Positions 22,661-33,033 of a DNA stretch of 64,000 bases are shown here, in pieces. The translations under genes were made by a program, and so were the position numbers. Under the pieces are notes generated by a model. It had not been told where the DNA came from, ran no database searches, and saw only the letters and a program-made list of their open reading frames with translations. Each line of letters opens with the position of its first letter. The first letter of the stretch is position 1. The DNA is from Balaenoptera acutorostrata (lineage: Eukaryota > Chordata > Mammalia > Artiodactyla > Balaenopteridae). The stretch covers positions 133,900,335-133,964,334 of the forward strand of contig NC_080066.1 of the NCBI RefSeq assembly GCF_949987535.1, in the 5' to 3' direction.

Positions 22661-25000
22661 TCTTTTTCATTATCCTCTATTCTGGATAATCTTTCTCCAA
22701 ACTCAACTATTATCCTTAATCTATTACCTAATTTTCTCCATCCTTTCATAGATCAACACCCTGGGCTAGGGGCAGAAAGATAATTCCCAGATAGGTTTGG
22801 AAAGAATCTGAAAACATCAGGACACATGCTAGGTTTTTTTTTTTGGTAAGCCCACAAATCACTCAGAGAAATCCAATCCATTGTATTGGAAAAGTAAAAC
22901 AGAAAGTTCTCAGGGACATGCCCTGGAGGTAGGTCTGGGTAGCCTCCCAGACCCCACACACTATATAGTGGTACAGAGAAAGCCGCTGAGAATTCTCAGG
23001 CCCATAAGGAAGGCAGGGATATAGAAGGACAAGCAAACTAGTGGATTAGAAAGGGACTGGATCATGATAGGAGGCAAGAGCACCATGACAGGCCAGAGGT
23101 AATAGAGAAATCTATGGATTCCAGCCAGACACTCCAAAGGCCAGGTAGAAGCCACACTACAATGGGCAAGGCAAGGAGAGAGGCTGATGATTGGATGCCA
23201 GGTGAGATGAGAAACCCAGACCAGGGACCGCTCAGGGCTAGACATTCCTTCTCAGTGCCAGGACAATGTGAAAGTCAATTGGAAAATTAGATTACCTGAA
23301 AGGGAAAAGACAGAAGAAAAGAAAGGGGTAGAAGCCCTGGGTGACTGACCTATAAACCAGATTTGGCAATTAGTTAGTGGCTGCGATAATAATACTCAGA
23401 TTTGGCTGCAAATCATTAGATCACACTACATATACTTGAAAGGAATAGGATAAGCTGTCTGTCCTAGGAAGACAGAGGAGACGAAAAGTTGTTGGTCATA
23501 GAAAAGAAAAGTTATCTTTCTCCACATATGAGCCCTAATGTGTATATTTTGGGTGTCCCTGCTTCTACCATCAGCTATCCATGGAAATCACATACCCCAA
23601 ACATTCTAGGAAAGCCCTAACTTCAAATAGTCTTGTTTTTTATGATTGCATCAGTTCTGCGGTACCATTAGCTCCATGTTTTGGTTTAGAAAGTACTACA
23701 TCCTGAGTTCCATTATTGACTTGCCCCCCACTGCCCCATCCAGACACCAGGGAAAAGAGTAGGTGGTAAGTTACATTTTGCTTTAAAGACTCTAGTTTCA
23801 TTGTCAGAAATTTTGTATGGAACATGTTGTACCGATTTATATACTTCAATGTTGGAGAGCTGAGACACATTTAAATTTGCACATGGGCCCTTTGGGAGTG
23901 ACAGCTTGCACTGTTTCTCCATTTGTTTCATCATTTCATTAGTAATTATGCATAACAAATGTGATCCTCAAGTGAAAAAATGATGATAGGGGTAGAAACA
24001 TATTATTAACCCTTGAGGGAAGCTTTTAGAAAAGTCAAGATTAGTTACAGTCTTCAGACAAATTAGCTTCTGGAAGTTTACATATAAATAAAAACAAAGA
24101 CGGAAGCTCAAGGACCTCTTGGGTGGTTGGAAGGGGGAGGAGAGGAAAGCTGTAATTAAGTTTCCTTTGTCATCAACCATTTCTCAGATAAACGATCATA
24201 AATTACTAGAATGTGTCAACTCTCAGCACTGCAAAGCCACAAAAAGCCCTATCTCTTGACTTGTTTTAGAAATTTGGTGTAAGTAATTGGAAAAGTAGGA
24301 GATGCTTAGGTTCAAATCTCTGGCTTTCTTAAACTTACTAATAAAACCTCTAAATTAATCAGAGTAGAAGATGCTTAAACTGAACCACATTCTGGCTTAG
24401 CTGTCTTCTGTGACATTTTTGCTGGAAGGAGAAAATAGATTTTCCAACATCATATTTAATTTCATTAGCTACTGTTGCTTTTTGGAAATCTACTTATAAC
24501 ACATGAAGATAAACATTCTCCCTGTGATAAGGCTGTGTTTATAAACTGGGTTTAGGATGAAAGAAAACCCTAAACTGATGTGTTTTCATTGTGGGGTTAA
24601 TGGTGCTTTACTAATCCCCTTTCTGTGGGCCAGTGAGGCGCCGGCATTTTGGGAGTATTTTGGGTGACTCTCATATATTTGCGTTTTCAAGCACTGTCAT
24701 AGGAGGAAGCCCTTTCCCCTGCTGAGGAATGCCAAGACATGACGCTCCTCCTCCTCTTGGAAGGGAACTTCTGCGCAGCAAAAATAAAAATATACAGACT
24801 TTTTAAAGCTTACTAGCGAAGGTTGAATGAAAGATTATTTGTCCCTTTAATAACCCTTTGTGCAGGGTCCCCTCTCATCTTTTTTTTGTCTCCCTCCCTG
24901 GAAATGGGACTCCTCTACACTGAGGGCAGGAGGAAAGTAAGTCTACCTCTATGTTGTGAAGTGTGAGCTTCCACCCTTCTTCCCAGGAAAGAGCTGAAGA
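22660..25000. other. Unassigned, mostly repeat-poor sequence
   Basis: No reliable gene is seen. Minus frames 22961-23245 and 23713-23958 have no domain and average base use. The stretch 24,180-24,950 has few recognisable repeats and could hold conserved non-coding sequence, but this cannot be judged without alignment. Confidence 0.4.
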
Positions 25001-25019
25001 CTTAATGAAAATGTATTGT

Positions 25020-25269
25020 TAAATATTTCATAGCTACAGAAAGGTGTACGGAATTATGTAATGAACACACACGTACACACTACCCAGCTAAAGAAATGAC
25101 TCATTATAAACATAGTTGAAGCCCCTTTGTACACCCCATTGTATTTTCCTATACCTCATCCTTCCTCTTCTTTCCAGGTACAAGTCTTTAGATTTTCTCA
25201 TACATTGATGTGTCCCTAAACTAAACACAGTGTTCTTTTCACATTTTAGACTACATAAATAAAATCTTG

Positions 25270-25270
<1 letters not shown>
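25020..25270 (-). repeat. Probable old L1-derived 3' sequence, left part
   Basis: The order ctacagaaaggtgtacggaa, acacactacccagctaaaga resembles an old LINE 3' UTR in antisense. It is followed by microsatellites and a SINE, and a similar L1 3' sequence resumes after 25,812. Confidence 0.4.

Positions 25271-25273
<3 letters not shown>

Positions 25274-25341
<68 letters not shown>
25274..25341 (+). repeat. Compound (TA)n(TG)n microsatellite
   Basis: A pure TA run at 25275-25312 passes into a pure TG run up to 25341. It is probably length-variable between individuals. Confidence 0.97.
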
Positions 25342-25343
<2 letters not shown>

Positions 25344-25395
25344 TCTTTTGCAACTTGCCTATTTTATTTTTGAGTTTTATGCATGTGGATAAAGT

Positions 25396-25399
<4 letters not shown>

Positions 25400-25438
<39 letters not shown>

Positions 25439-25478
25439 TTTTACTAGCAGCCTTTTATTTATTTATTTATTTTTTAAG

Positions 25479-25521
<43 letters not shown>

Positions 25522-25525
25522 TTTT
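25400..25525 (+). repeat. (TA)n run and (TTTA)n array leading into a SINE tail
   Basis: TA repeats at 25400-25434 are followed by T-rich sequence and a TTTA array at about 25453-25523. Its right part is the reverse of the tail of the adjacent minus-strand SINE. The array may have grown from that tail. Confidence 0.95.
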
Positions 25526-25812
25526 TGGCTGTGCTGGGTCTTCGGTTCGTGCGAGGGCTTTCTCTAGTTGCGGCAAGTGGGGGCCACTCTTCATCGCGGT
25601 GCGGGGACCGCTCTTCATCGCGGTGCGCGGGCCCCTCACTATCGCGGCCCCTCCCGTTGCTGGGCACAGGCTCCAGACGCGCAGGCTCAGCAGCTGCGGC
25701 TCACGGGCCCAGCTCCTCCGTGGCATGTGGGATCTTCCCAGACCAGGGCCCGAACCCGCGTCCCCTGCATTAGCAGGCAGATTCTCAACCACTGCGCCAC
25801 CAGGGAAGCCCT
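25524..25812 (-). mobile_element. CHR-type SINE with an internal duplication, minus strand
   Basis: The body runs from ggctgtgctgggtcttcggt to aaccactgcgccaccaggga. The phrase ctcttcatcgcggtgcg occurs twice in tandem (near 25,586 and 25,610), an extra module compared with the copy at 8154-8452. High GC and CpG content suggest a young copy. Frames of 82-152 codons on both strands (25383-25841, 25511-25792) are read-throughs of the SINE and microsatellites. No clear target duplication could be assigned because both flanks are simple sequence. Confidence 0.9.
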
Positions 25813-25814
25813 CA

Positions 25815-26000
25815 TATATTTTTAGAATTTATTTTTATTGAGATATAGTTGAGATATAACATTGTATACATTTAAGGTGTACAACATGTTGGTTGGTTTG
25901 ATACATTTATATGTATCAAAATACATAATTTCCACTGTAGTATTAGCTGACACCTCTATCACATCGTATAGTTATCATTTATTTTTTTGTAATGGATAAA
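25815..26000 (-). repeat. L1 3' UTR fragment, antisense
   Basis: tttttattgagatatagttg, ataacattgtatacatttaa and ggtgtacaacatgttggttg follow the order of an L1MA-type 3' UTR in antisense. It is probably the continuation of 25,020-25,270 across the SINE and microsatellites. Confidence 0.6.
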
Positions 26001-26990
26001 GTTTTATCATGCGCATTGTTCTACTTCATCATTTCCACTCTACATCATGGCTATACCTCAATTTATCCTTTCATGGAAGTCCTTCTTTCCTCCTGAACAG
26101 ATATAGGAATACTGGGAGCATTAATGAGACCCTCAGATGGCAGAATCCACAGCAAATGAAACATCCCCACCTAAAAGAAATTCTCACAAAGAGAAAATGT
26201 AAAGAAAACACGTAATGAATGATGCTTTTGTAGTTCCACTTTCTCCTTTAACTCTATCGCACTTTCTTTAGTATGTGTGCTGGGGTGTATTTCTACAACT
26301 GGGTGAGTTAACTCTTTCTACACATCACACTGACTATTTTAAATGCTGAAATAAGAAACTGAGATCTGTTGTCACCTGTTAATGTTGTTCATGGACCCAA
26401 ATCTTCCAGCAAGTGAAGGCATTCCTGGGTGTTGTCTCAGGGTGTTCTTAGCCTCAGAGGAGACATGCCCAGGTAAGGAGAGCTTGGCAAGGTCAGAAGA
26501 ATCCTGCCTTGTGAAGTGGCAGTTCCAGAAAGTTCCAAAAAGGCTGCTGATGACAAGAAGTGGGGTATCTTTTCTCTTTGCATCTTAAACATTAAGGCAG
26601 CATGCAAGAGGCTAACAAGTGCCTGTAATGGTGAGGCTGCCTCCTGATTTTCAGGAATGAATTAACAAGTACATTGGGCAAGGTCATGGGTTCTGACTCC
26701 CAGGCCTGGTTTCTATTTCTTAGGCCTTCTATCTTTTTGCTCCTTCTACACTGTTAGTCTGTAGTCTGTTCTTATCTCTTCTGTTGCAGACTCAGTAAGC
26801 CCCGTGATTTTGATCTACTGAAAAGTGTTTATTAAATCCTGCTGAGTCTTCCTTTGAAATGCCTCTTATCCATACCCCTTCCCTTCCGTCACCTCCCCCG
26901 CCCCCAGCCATCACTTCACACCTGGATAGCTGGCATGGGCTCAGAGCTGGACTAGGTGAGGCCTCCTCTTCTTCCTAACTCATCCTATAT
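26000..26990. other. Unassigned sequence
   Basis: No gene or clear repeat. Short frames only. Confidence 0.4.
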
Positions 26991-27315
26991 GCCAAGGCTA
27001 TTCATCTTCCTCAGACACTCTGGTTCCACAGTTCATTGGTCCCAAACTTTCAAAGACTTCCTATTTTCTAGGACATCAAACCTAAGCTTCTTTTCTGGGT
27101 TTTCCAGAAAAGACCCATAATTTTGTATCCTGGTGATCCTTACTTCCTGCTACCTAACTTCAGCTCTAGTTTGGCTAATCTCTCTCACTTCCATTAATAT
27201 GTCATTCTCATGTCTCTCTGCGGATGTTGTTTTCTTCTCCTGGAATACTTTATTTATCTCTTCAAACTACTCATTCATTCATAACATATATATTGAGGGC
27301 CTCCTATGTGCTAAA
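26990..27315 (+). repeat. L2-like LINE fragment
   Basis: The order ttccacagttcattggtccc, ttcctattttctaggacatc, tgttttcttctcctggaata and catatatattgagggcctcc resembles the L2 3' half in sense orientation, strongly diverged. Confidence 0.55.
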
Positions 27316-27319
27316 TCCT

Positions 27320-28907
27320 AGAGTTCTAAGATCAAGATTTTTCAATGAAACTTTTTACTACCTCATCTCTATTAACATCTTTCTTTTATTAGTCTTAACC
27401 ACTTTACTATATATCTATATCTATACCTAGTCCAGTGCATAAAGGTAAAAGCAAGTAAAGGACATGGACCGCTCTCTTCAAGTAGCAACCATTTAATCAG
27501 TAAGAGGAATGAAGAGAATTTCGAACCCTACAGAAGTATTTAAGTAAGGGAAGATGTGAGAATGAAATGAAATGAAATGTGATTAATGGAGCAGTGATTT
27601 AGCAGTAAATTATGTGTAACTTTATTTTGTTCACTCTTGTTTCAAATGGGTTTCCTTATCTTCTTGTTGGAAGATAAGCTATTTGAGGGCAAAGGCTAAG
27701 CCTTCTTTGAATTGCCCCAGTTCTTAAACAGTGTTAGATACACACTGGAGCTTTTGCCAGCTTTCTATTGCTTCTGACTTCCACAAAAAGAAATTATCTC
27801 TTGCCTGTATTCCCAGGGACAATACTGATGAAAGGAGCAGGTCAGGGTGTAGCCACCTTCCCAGCCTTACCCTCAGTTTATTTCCTTGAGAAATAGAAGA
27901 CTTTGGATAAGCAAGACCAAGCAGTGATGCAATGAAAGTAGGTAAAGTCTGAGCATCAACCTTCCTTCCTAGTGGTTCTGCCCCCACGGGTCAGCAAAGA
28001 GTATTGTATTATTTCCCTGGAAATGTTTGTCCTCACTTTCACATCTCTTGATGTGCTCCCTTTCCTAGATGTGCTTCCACTGTTTTAGTCATTCCTCCTG
28101 ACGCATCATGACATTTTTACCATTCTCTTAAACCACAAATCCTAGTGAGACTGGAAGATTGTAAGTCAGGGAATTGAGGAGGCATTCCTCAAACCACTGT
28201 AGAGGAATCTGAAATGGTTTTGATTGGGTTTTAGGTTGAAGCTGAATTTTAGTCCAAGGCACCCTGCAACCAGTTCAAACCACTGTCGATGGCAGTGGCA
28301 TGCAGCTTGTATTTCTGCTTTCTCAATAACTTCACTCTCTATGGCGAAAGTTCATTTTGAACAAGATCATAATTTGGATTGGTCGTAGATTTAATCAGAG
28401 TTGTGCTTTATTATGAGTCAGCATTTTAGTGTATTCGTCTTTCCCCCTCCTACAGAACTGTATGCTCTGACTTTTAAAATTTAGAACACTGGGTCTGAAC
28501 AAACAATGAATCATGACCTTTCAGAAAAGATGATGAAACTATTTTTTACTTGAAGGGAAGCAAGCTATAAATGCTAAAGAAGCTAATGATTTATAATACA
28601 AATTTTTAATTGAGAACTAATAATAAATAAGAAGTTCAGTGACGCTGCAATAGTGTGGCACAAGCAACCCAAGTAATTCTATCATAATGTAATGTAAGAA
28701 TTAACTTGTGCTTCCAAATAAATTTTTTTTTAAAAGTAAAAGACTCTTCATGGATGTTTCTAATAACTTAAAGAGAGGTAGTTCTATACTTTTCTACTTT
28801 GGAAAAAAACTGAATCTCAATATCCATTTAGAAACTGGAATGTGGTGGGGAAGGGGAGACCATGCTAATTGATGAAGACATAGATTTTCTATAAAATATC
28901 TTGGCTT
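27320..28907. other. Unassigned sequence
   Basis: No gene or named repeat is seen. The AT-rich stretch 28,500-28,900 precedes the retrocopy insertion site. Confidence 0.4.
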
Positions 28908-29471
28908 AAAAGAGATGCATATAAAAGGGTTTCATCTTCAAGAAATTCATGGAAAAGACTCTGACAAGTACAGGTTTCTGGTAACTGACTGTACTGCTGA
29001 ACTGAATGAATAAGCATTTTCAGAACTCTAATGAAAAACTGATGAACTCATAAAAGTGCTAACAAAAGATCAAGATGAAAAAAAAAAGAAATTAATTACA
29101 TGGGACTGAGTGAACTGATGAGGATGAGTATAATTTTTGTGACTTTCTGTCTGAATTAAAAAAAAAAAATCCCACAAGGACTCAGAGGAAAAGAATATAC
29201 AAATCAATTTTCACTGCAAAGTAAAGGAGCTGTTACAGTGGAGGATTACTGGACTGAATGTCAATATTATGACATAGTATAACTGTGTTTCATGTTTGGT
29301 AATTGCAATCATTGTTGCTTTTGTTGTGGTCATCCATGTACAATGCTTGGTGTCAGTCTATTTATCTCTTGTAAAAATAAAATACAGTGTGTGTGTGTGG
29401 AAAAAAAAAAAAGAAAAGTATAATAAAGATCTCCCATTAAACCATGAAAAAAAAAAAAAAAAAGAGATGCA
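28908..29471 (+). pseudogene. Poly(A) retrocopy of an unidentified transcript, with target duplication
   Basis: About 540 bp (28,920-29,459) ends in a 16-A run and is flanked by the 12-bp sequence aaaagagatgca (28908-28919 and 29460-29471), as L1-mobilised cDNA is. Two polyadenylation sites are visible. AATAAA near 29,378 is followed by a TG run and an A-run at 29,401-29,412, then a second AATAAA at about 29,421 and the terminal A-run. The body has stops in all frames, so it looks like a 3' UTR or a 5'-truncated copy. I could not identify the parent gene. It does not match the L1, CHR, MIR or L2 sequences in this window. Confidence 0.72.
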
Positions 29472-29534
29472 GATTATATCTTCCCTTTCTCTCCACATGC
29501 TCCCTTTCCCCCCAATATGTTATTTGAATTTATG

Positions 29535-29690
29535 TTTGGCCTAGGAGGGCATATTGTTGTAATTTCCATTTTATGGGTAAGGAAATTAGGACCCAGTGGT
29601 ATGAAATGAGCTCAAATTCAAGACATCAGCTGGGGAAACAGAAGTAGCAATTATTGTTCCAGTGCCAGACCTGTGCTTATTCTAGAAGAC
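29535..29690 (-). repeat. MIR SINE fragment, antisense
   Basis: gtaatttccattttatgggt and aaggaaattaggacccagtg follow antisense MIR. Short and diverged. Confidence 0.6.
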
Positions 29691-29734
29691 TAGGATATAT
29701 GCTGAGAAACAGGAGGATGACATCATTAATCTTT

Positions 29735-30008
29735 TGTGTCCCCCCCCAAATGTATATGTTGAAACCCTAATTCCCAGCAGTGATGGTACTAGGAGGTGGG
29801 GCCTTTGGGAGGTCATTATGTCATAAGGGTAGAGTCCTCATGAATGGCATTAGTGCCTTTATAAAAGAGATAGGGTCCCCACTCAACCATGTAGGCACCC
29901 TGCTCTTGGACTTCCAGCCTCCGGAACAGTGAGCAATAGATTTCTGCTGTTTATAAACTTCCCAGTCTGTGGTGTTTTATTATAGCAGCCCAAACAGACT
30001 AAGACAGA
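29735..30008 (+). repeat. Medium-reiterated repeat, family B copy 1
   Basis: The order is atgttgaaaccctaattccc, actaggaggtggggcctttg, ttgggaggtcattatgtcat, a cttccagcctcc segment, then attatagcagcccaaacaga and ctaagac at the end. A second copy of the right half lies at 41,520-41,725 on the same strand. I recognise it as a common mammalian medium-reiterated element but do not assign a name. Confidence 0.7.
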
Positions 30009-30009
30009 T

Positions 30010-31000
30010 GCATTTCTATGATCTGGGCCTGTTGCTTCTCAGGACCACCGTGCTTGCAGCCTTAGGGCATTAGAATAGGGTGACAGCCATGGAAAAGCTC
30101 TGCTTTAGTCTTCCTTCAAGAACAAACCTGTCTCTGTGAGTGCAGTTAGGTGATATCTACCAGCAGCAGTGCCTTCAAGATCTGCTGCAGCATTTGAACT
30201 GAGGCCACCCTCCACTTGGGAAACCCTGGCCAATAACAGAGTATGGCAGAATTAATAGGACCTGGCCATTTCTGCCCAGTGCAGGGTTCTTCTCTGAACA
30301 GTCTTTGCATTGGAGCTCCCCACTGAGACTCTCTCAGAGCTCCAGCACAACCTGAGCCTCTTCCTACACCATACTCCTTCCCAACCACCTTCATTCCTAG
30401 GGGTCAGAAGAGTCTGAAGGCTCTCCTTGCTTAATCCTGCTGTCACTCCCCTTATAATTCATGGTTTTACCACCCCCCTCCCAATCTCTTGCACTCTTAG
30501 CTCTATCTTGGTGTCTCCTCCCTGAAGAACCTGAACTGACACAAACAGCCTGTCTATAACATCATTAGTTGGCAGAGGCCTGTTTATATTAACTACTCTA
30601 ATGTCACTTTCATATCGCTAGAGGGGTAGAACTAAGACCCTGTGATGCCCATCTGACCAAACTTGTAGATATCACCAATCTCCTTTGTTTTATCCTTTTC
30701 ATCAGTCCCTGTATAGGTATAATTGTGATCTAAGATAGTGAAGCAAAACATTTTCAATTTCATGGCCCAGCAAAATAAATAGGTAAAATATTGAGGAACT
30801 GATATAGTGTTTCCAGTTTTTAACATTTTACCAGGTAAAGGAATTAAAAAGTATCTGTATACAACTGTCAAAGTTGTTTCATAAAAGATAATATATTTTA
30901 ACAACAAAAAAGAGGAAGAACACAATATGAGAATCAAAGATAGTTGAAAAAACTACACTAACCTATGATAAATAAATTGTCATGTAAAAATAACAACAAA
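30010..31000. other. Unassigned sequence with probable old repeats
   Basis: The phrase tcttagctctatcttggtgt followed by tctcctccctgaagaacctg (30,497-30,540) looks like an old dispersed repeat. The rest is unassigned. The 101-codon minus frame 30632-30937 has no domain. Confidence 0.4.
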
Positions 31001-32186
31001 AACAAGCTAGGACATCAGCTTCTTCCCTTACAGGATTAACTGCCATAGGAATTTCCCTCACAGTATAAATAATTAGAAATCAGACACAGTACATGGAATA
31101 AAAGATTTCAGACATTGGACAGCAGGTGGCACAGGATGATGATTCCTGAGAGAAGAGGAATAAATGAGGTAAGTTATATGATAACCTTGCTTATTTCTTG
31201 GGGCAGTTCCCAGGCTAAAGAGCAAGGAGAATAAACTGACATAGAGCCTAGGAGTGTCATCAAATTGAGGGGAGCTGCGGAGTAGTCCTGTTGAGTCTAT
31301 ATGGCTGAGTACTTACCTCCACATCCATGGGTGAAACTACCTAAGGCTTGGGAGTCAGTATAAAGTAATAGGCCAAACAATTCTCAGAGCTCATCAAGGA
31401 GTGAACATAGTATATGATTCTACCAGGTAGAGTGGAGGGACCTCCTCAAAAAATGCAGACATGGATACAGTTGTCACAAGTGTTATGCATTAATTGTGGG
31501 GCAAAATTATTTCTAGAATGAAGGCTAGCCTAGACCTGTCATAGAAAAGCATGAAAACAAGCCTTAAAGGAATCAAACTGACTCATGAGTAACTTAACTG
31601 TACACCAGAACAAATCCAACACTCTTTAAAGAAATAAAATAAAATTTAGCACTCAATAACATGAAATTCAAAATGATCAGCATCCAATCAAAGGTGTGGA
31701 AAAAAATAGGTAAATATGATTCATAATCAGAAGAAAAGTCCATCAGTATAAACAAACCCCCAAATAATAGAGACTATGGAATTATTAATGAAAGACCATA
31801 AACCAACTATAAAAAATTTTATAAATGTTTTTGAGGATATAAAGGAAAACATGAAATGATAAGGAGAGATATAAAGAATAATTTTTAAAGATGTAAATGC
31901 AGCCTCTAGAGAAAACAATTTACATTATCTACAATGAAAAAAATATATTCAGTGGAATTTGTATCACAATATACACCAAAGAATTAAAGATCAGTGAACC
32001 TAAAGACAAAGGAATAGAAATTATTCAAAATGAAGAGAGAAAAATTAATGTCCTATCCTGTGACCTGTAGTGCAGTATAAAATGGTCTAACATATGTAAC
32101 TGGACTTCTAGAAGGAGAATAAAGATGAGGGAGTAGGGGACAGAAAAAAAGTTTGAAGAAATAATGGCCATTTAAAAATTTGGTTA
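31000..32186 (+). mobile_element. Old L1 (L1M/HAL1-like), 5' region and ORF1 remnant, first piece
   Basis: Decayed L1 ORF1 sequence is recognisable from about 31,560: coiled-coil-type A-rich sequence, then aaagatcagtgaacctaaag, ggacttctagaaggagaata and gtttgaagaaataatggcca. It is interrupted at 32,187-32,205 by a target duplication and continues at 32,916. The far 5' boundary is unclear. No frame is open. This is the host for five later insertions up to 43.6 kb. Confidence 0.65.
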
Positions 32187-32205
32187 AAAACTTTAAGCCC
32201 ACAGA
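32187..32205 (+). repeat. Target-site duplication, left copy, of L1 transduction insert
   Basis: The 19-bp aaaactttaagcccacaga is repeated exactly at 32897-32915. The old L1 ORF1 sequence is continuous once one copy and the insert are removed. Confidence 0.93.
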
Positions 32206-32896
32206 AACAGCGGCATAGCACAGGGAGATCAGCTCGGGGCTTTGTGTCCACCTAGAGGGGTGGAATAGGGATGGTGTGAGGGAGACGCAAGAGGGAGGAG
32301 ATATGGGAATATATGTATATGTACAGCTGATTCACTTTGTTATAAAGCAGAAACTAACAAACCATTGTAAAGCAATTATACCCCAATAAAGATGTTAAAA
32401 AAAAAAAAAAAAAGAAAGAAAGGAAGGAAAAAAGAAAAGAGAGCTGGGATGATTATCAGCTGTTACCAAAGAGAAATCTTAGAATTTAAGATTTCAGAAG
32501 TGTGGCATTTCTTGTTGGGTGGCTACATGGTCTAGGGTGTGGTCATGGGAGAGAATGGACAAAGAGAAGTAGAGGAGAAGGCCATGGAGTTGAGAAGGTA
32601 AAGGATTTGAAAGGCAGAGGTAGTGGATGTGTTGTTCAAATAGATACTGAAGTCACTTGGGATAGTGACGGGATTTGGAATGGAGAGGAAAATGGTACAC
32701 CAGGATATGGAGTATTTAGTGAGAGAAGAGGTGGCTAGGAATGAGTGGGTAACTATGATGTGAAAGTAGGGACAGTCAAATCTGGGCATTGTTTTTGATT
32801 CATCTCTCTTCTGCACTATCCAACTCAACAAATTACCAGGTCTTGTAAATTCCATTTCATAAAAATTTAATCTAATTCAAAAACAAAAAACAAAAC
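32206..32896 (+). mobile_element. 5'-truncated L1 with 460-bp 3' transduction
   Basis: 32,206-32,396 is the last 190 bp of a cetacean-type L1 3' UTR (same as 39,909-40,100), with AATAAA at 32,385-32,390 and an A-run at 32,397-32,413. Next comes about 460 bp of non-repetitive sequence (32,414-32,873), then an A-rich tail of AAAAC units (32,874-32,896). The whole segment lies between exact 19-bp duplications, so it entered as one molecule: an L1 RNA that read through its own poly(A) signal and carried downstream flank. A CATAAA variant signal lies at about 32,857 before the distal tail. The 78- and 107-codon frames at 32,502-32,855 lie in the transduced part and show no domain. Confidence 0.88.
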
Positions 32897-33033
32897 AAAA
32901 CTTTAAGCCCACAGATACGAATCTCAGTGAACCCCAAGCAGAAATACATAAAGAAAATCACATAAAGACATATTATAATCAAATTCCTAAAAAAAATAAT
33001 GATAAAGAAAAAAACCTTAAAAGTAGCTAGAGA
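32897..33033 (+). mobile_element. Old L1 ORF1 remnant, second piece, plus TSD copies
   Basis: It starts with the right copy of the 19-bp duplication and continues the old ORF1 (gaatctcagtgaaccccaag, then an AAG-rich coiled-coil end). It ends in aaaagtagctagaga (33019-33033), the left target-site copy for the full-length L1, repeated at 40107-40121. Confidence 0.8.

Noticed and set aside
25450..25525. CRISPR-like regular repeat
   Set aside because: It is a simple TTTA microsatellite without spacers, in a mammalian sequence.
25383..25841. 152-codon plus-strand frame
   Set aside because: It begins with translated TA and TTTA microsatellites and continues through an antisense SINE.
29296..29544. 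82-codon frame starting with a hydrophobic stretch that could be a membrane segment
   Set aside because: It runs through two poly(A) tracts and the 3' end of a retrocopy, so it is not a coding frame of the parent transcript.
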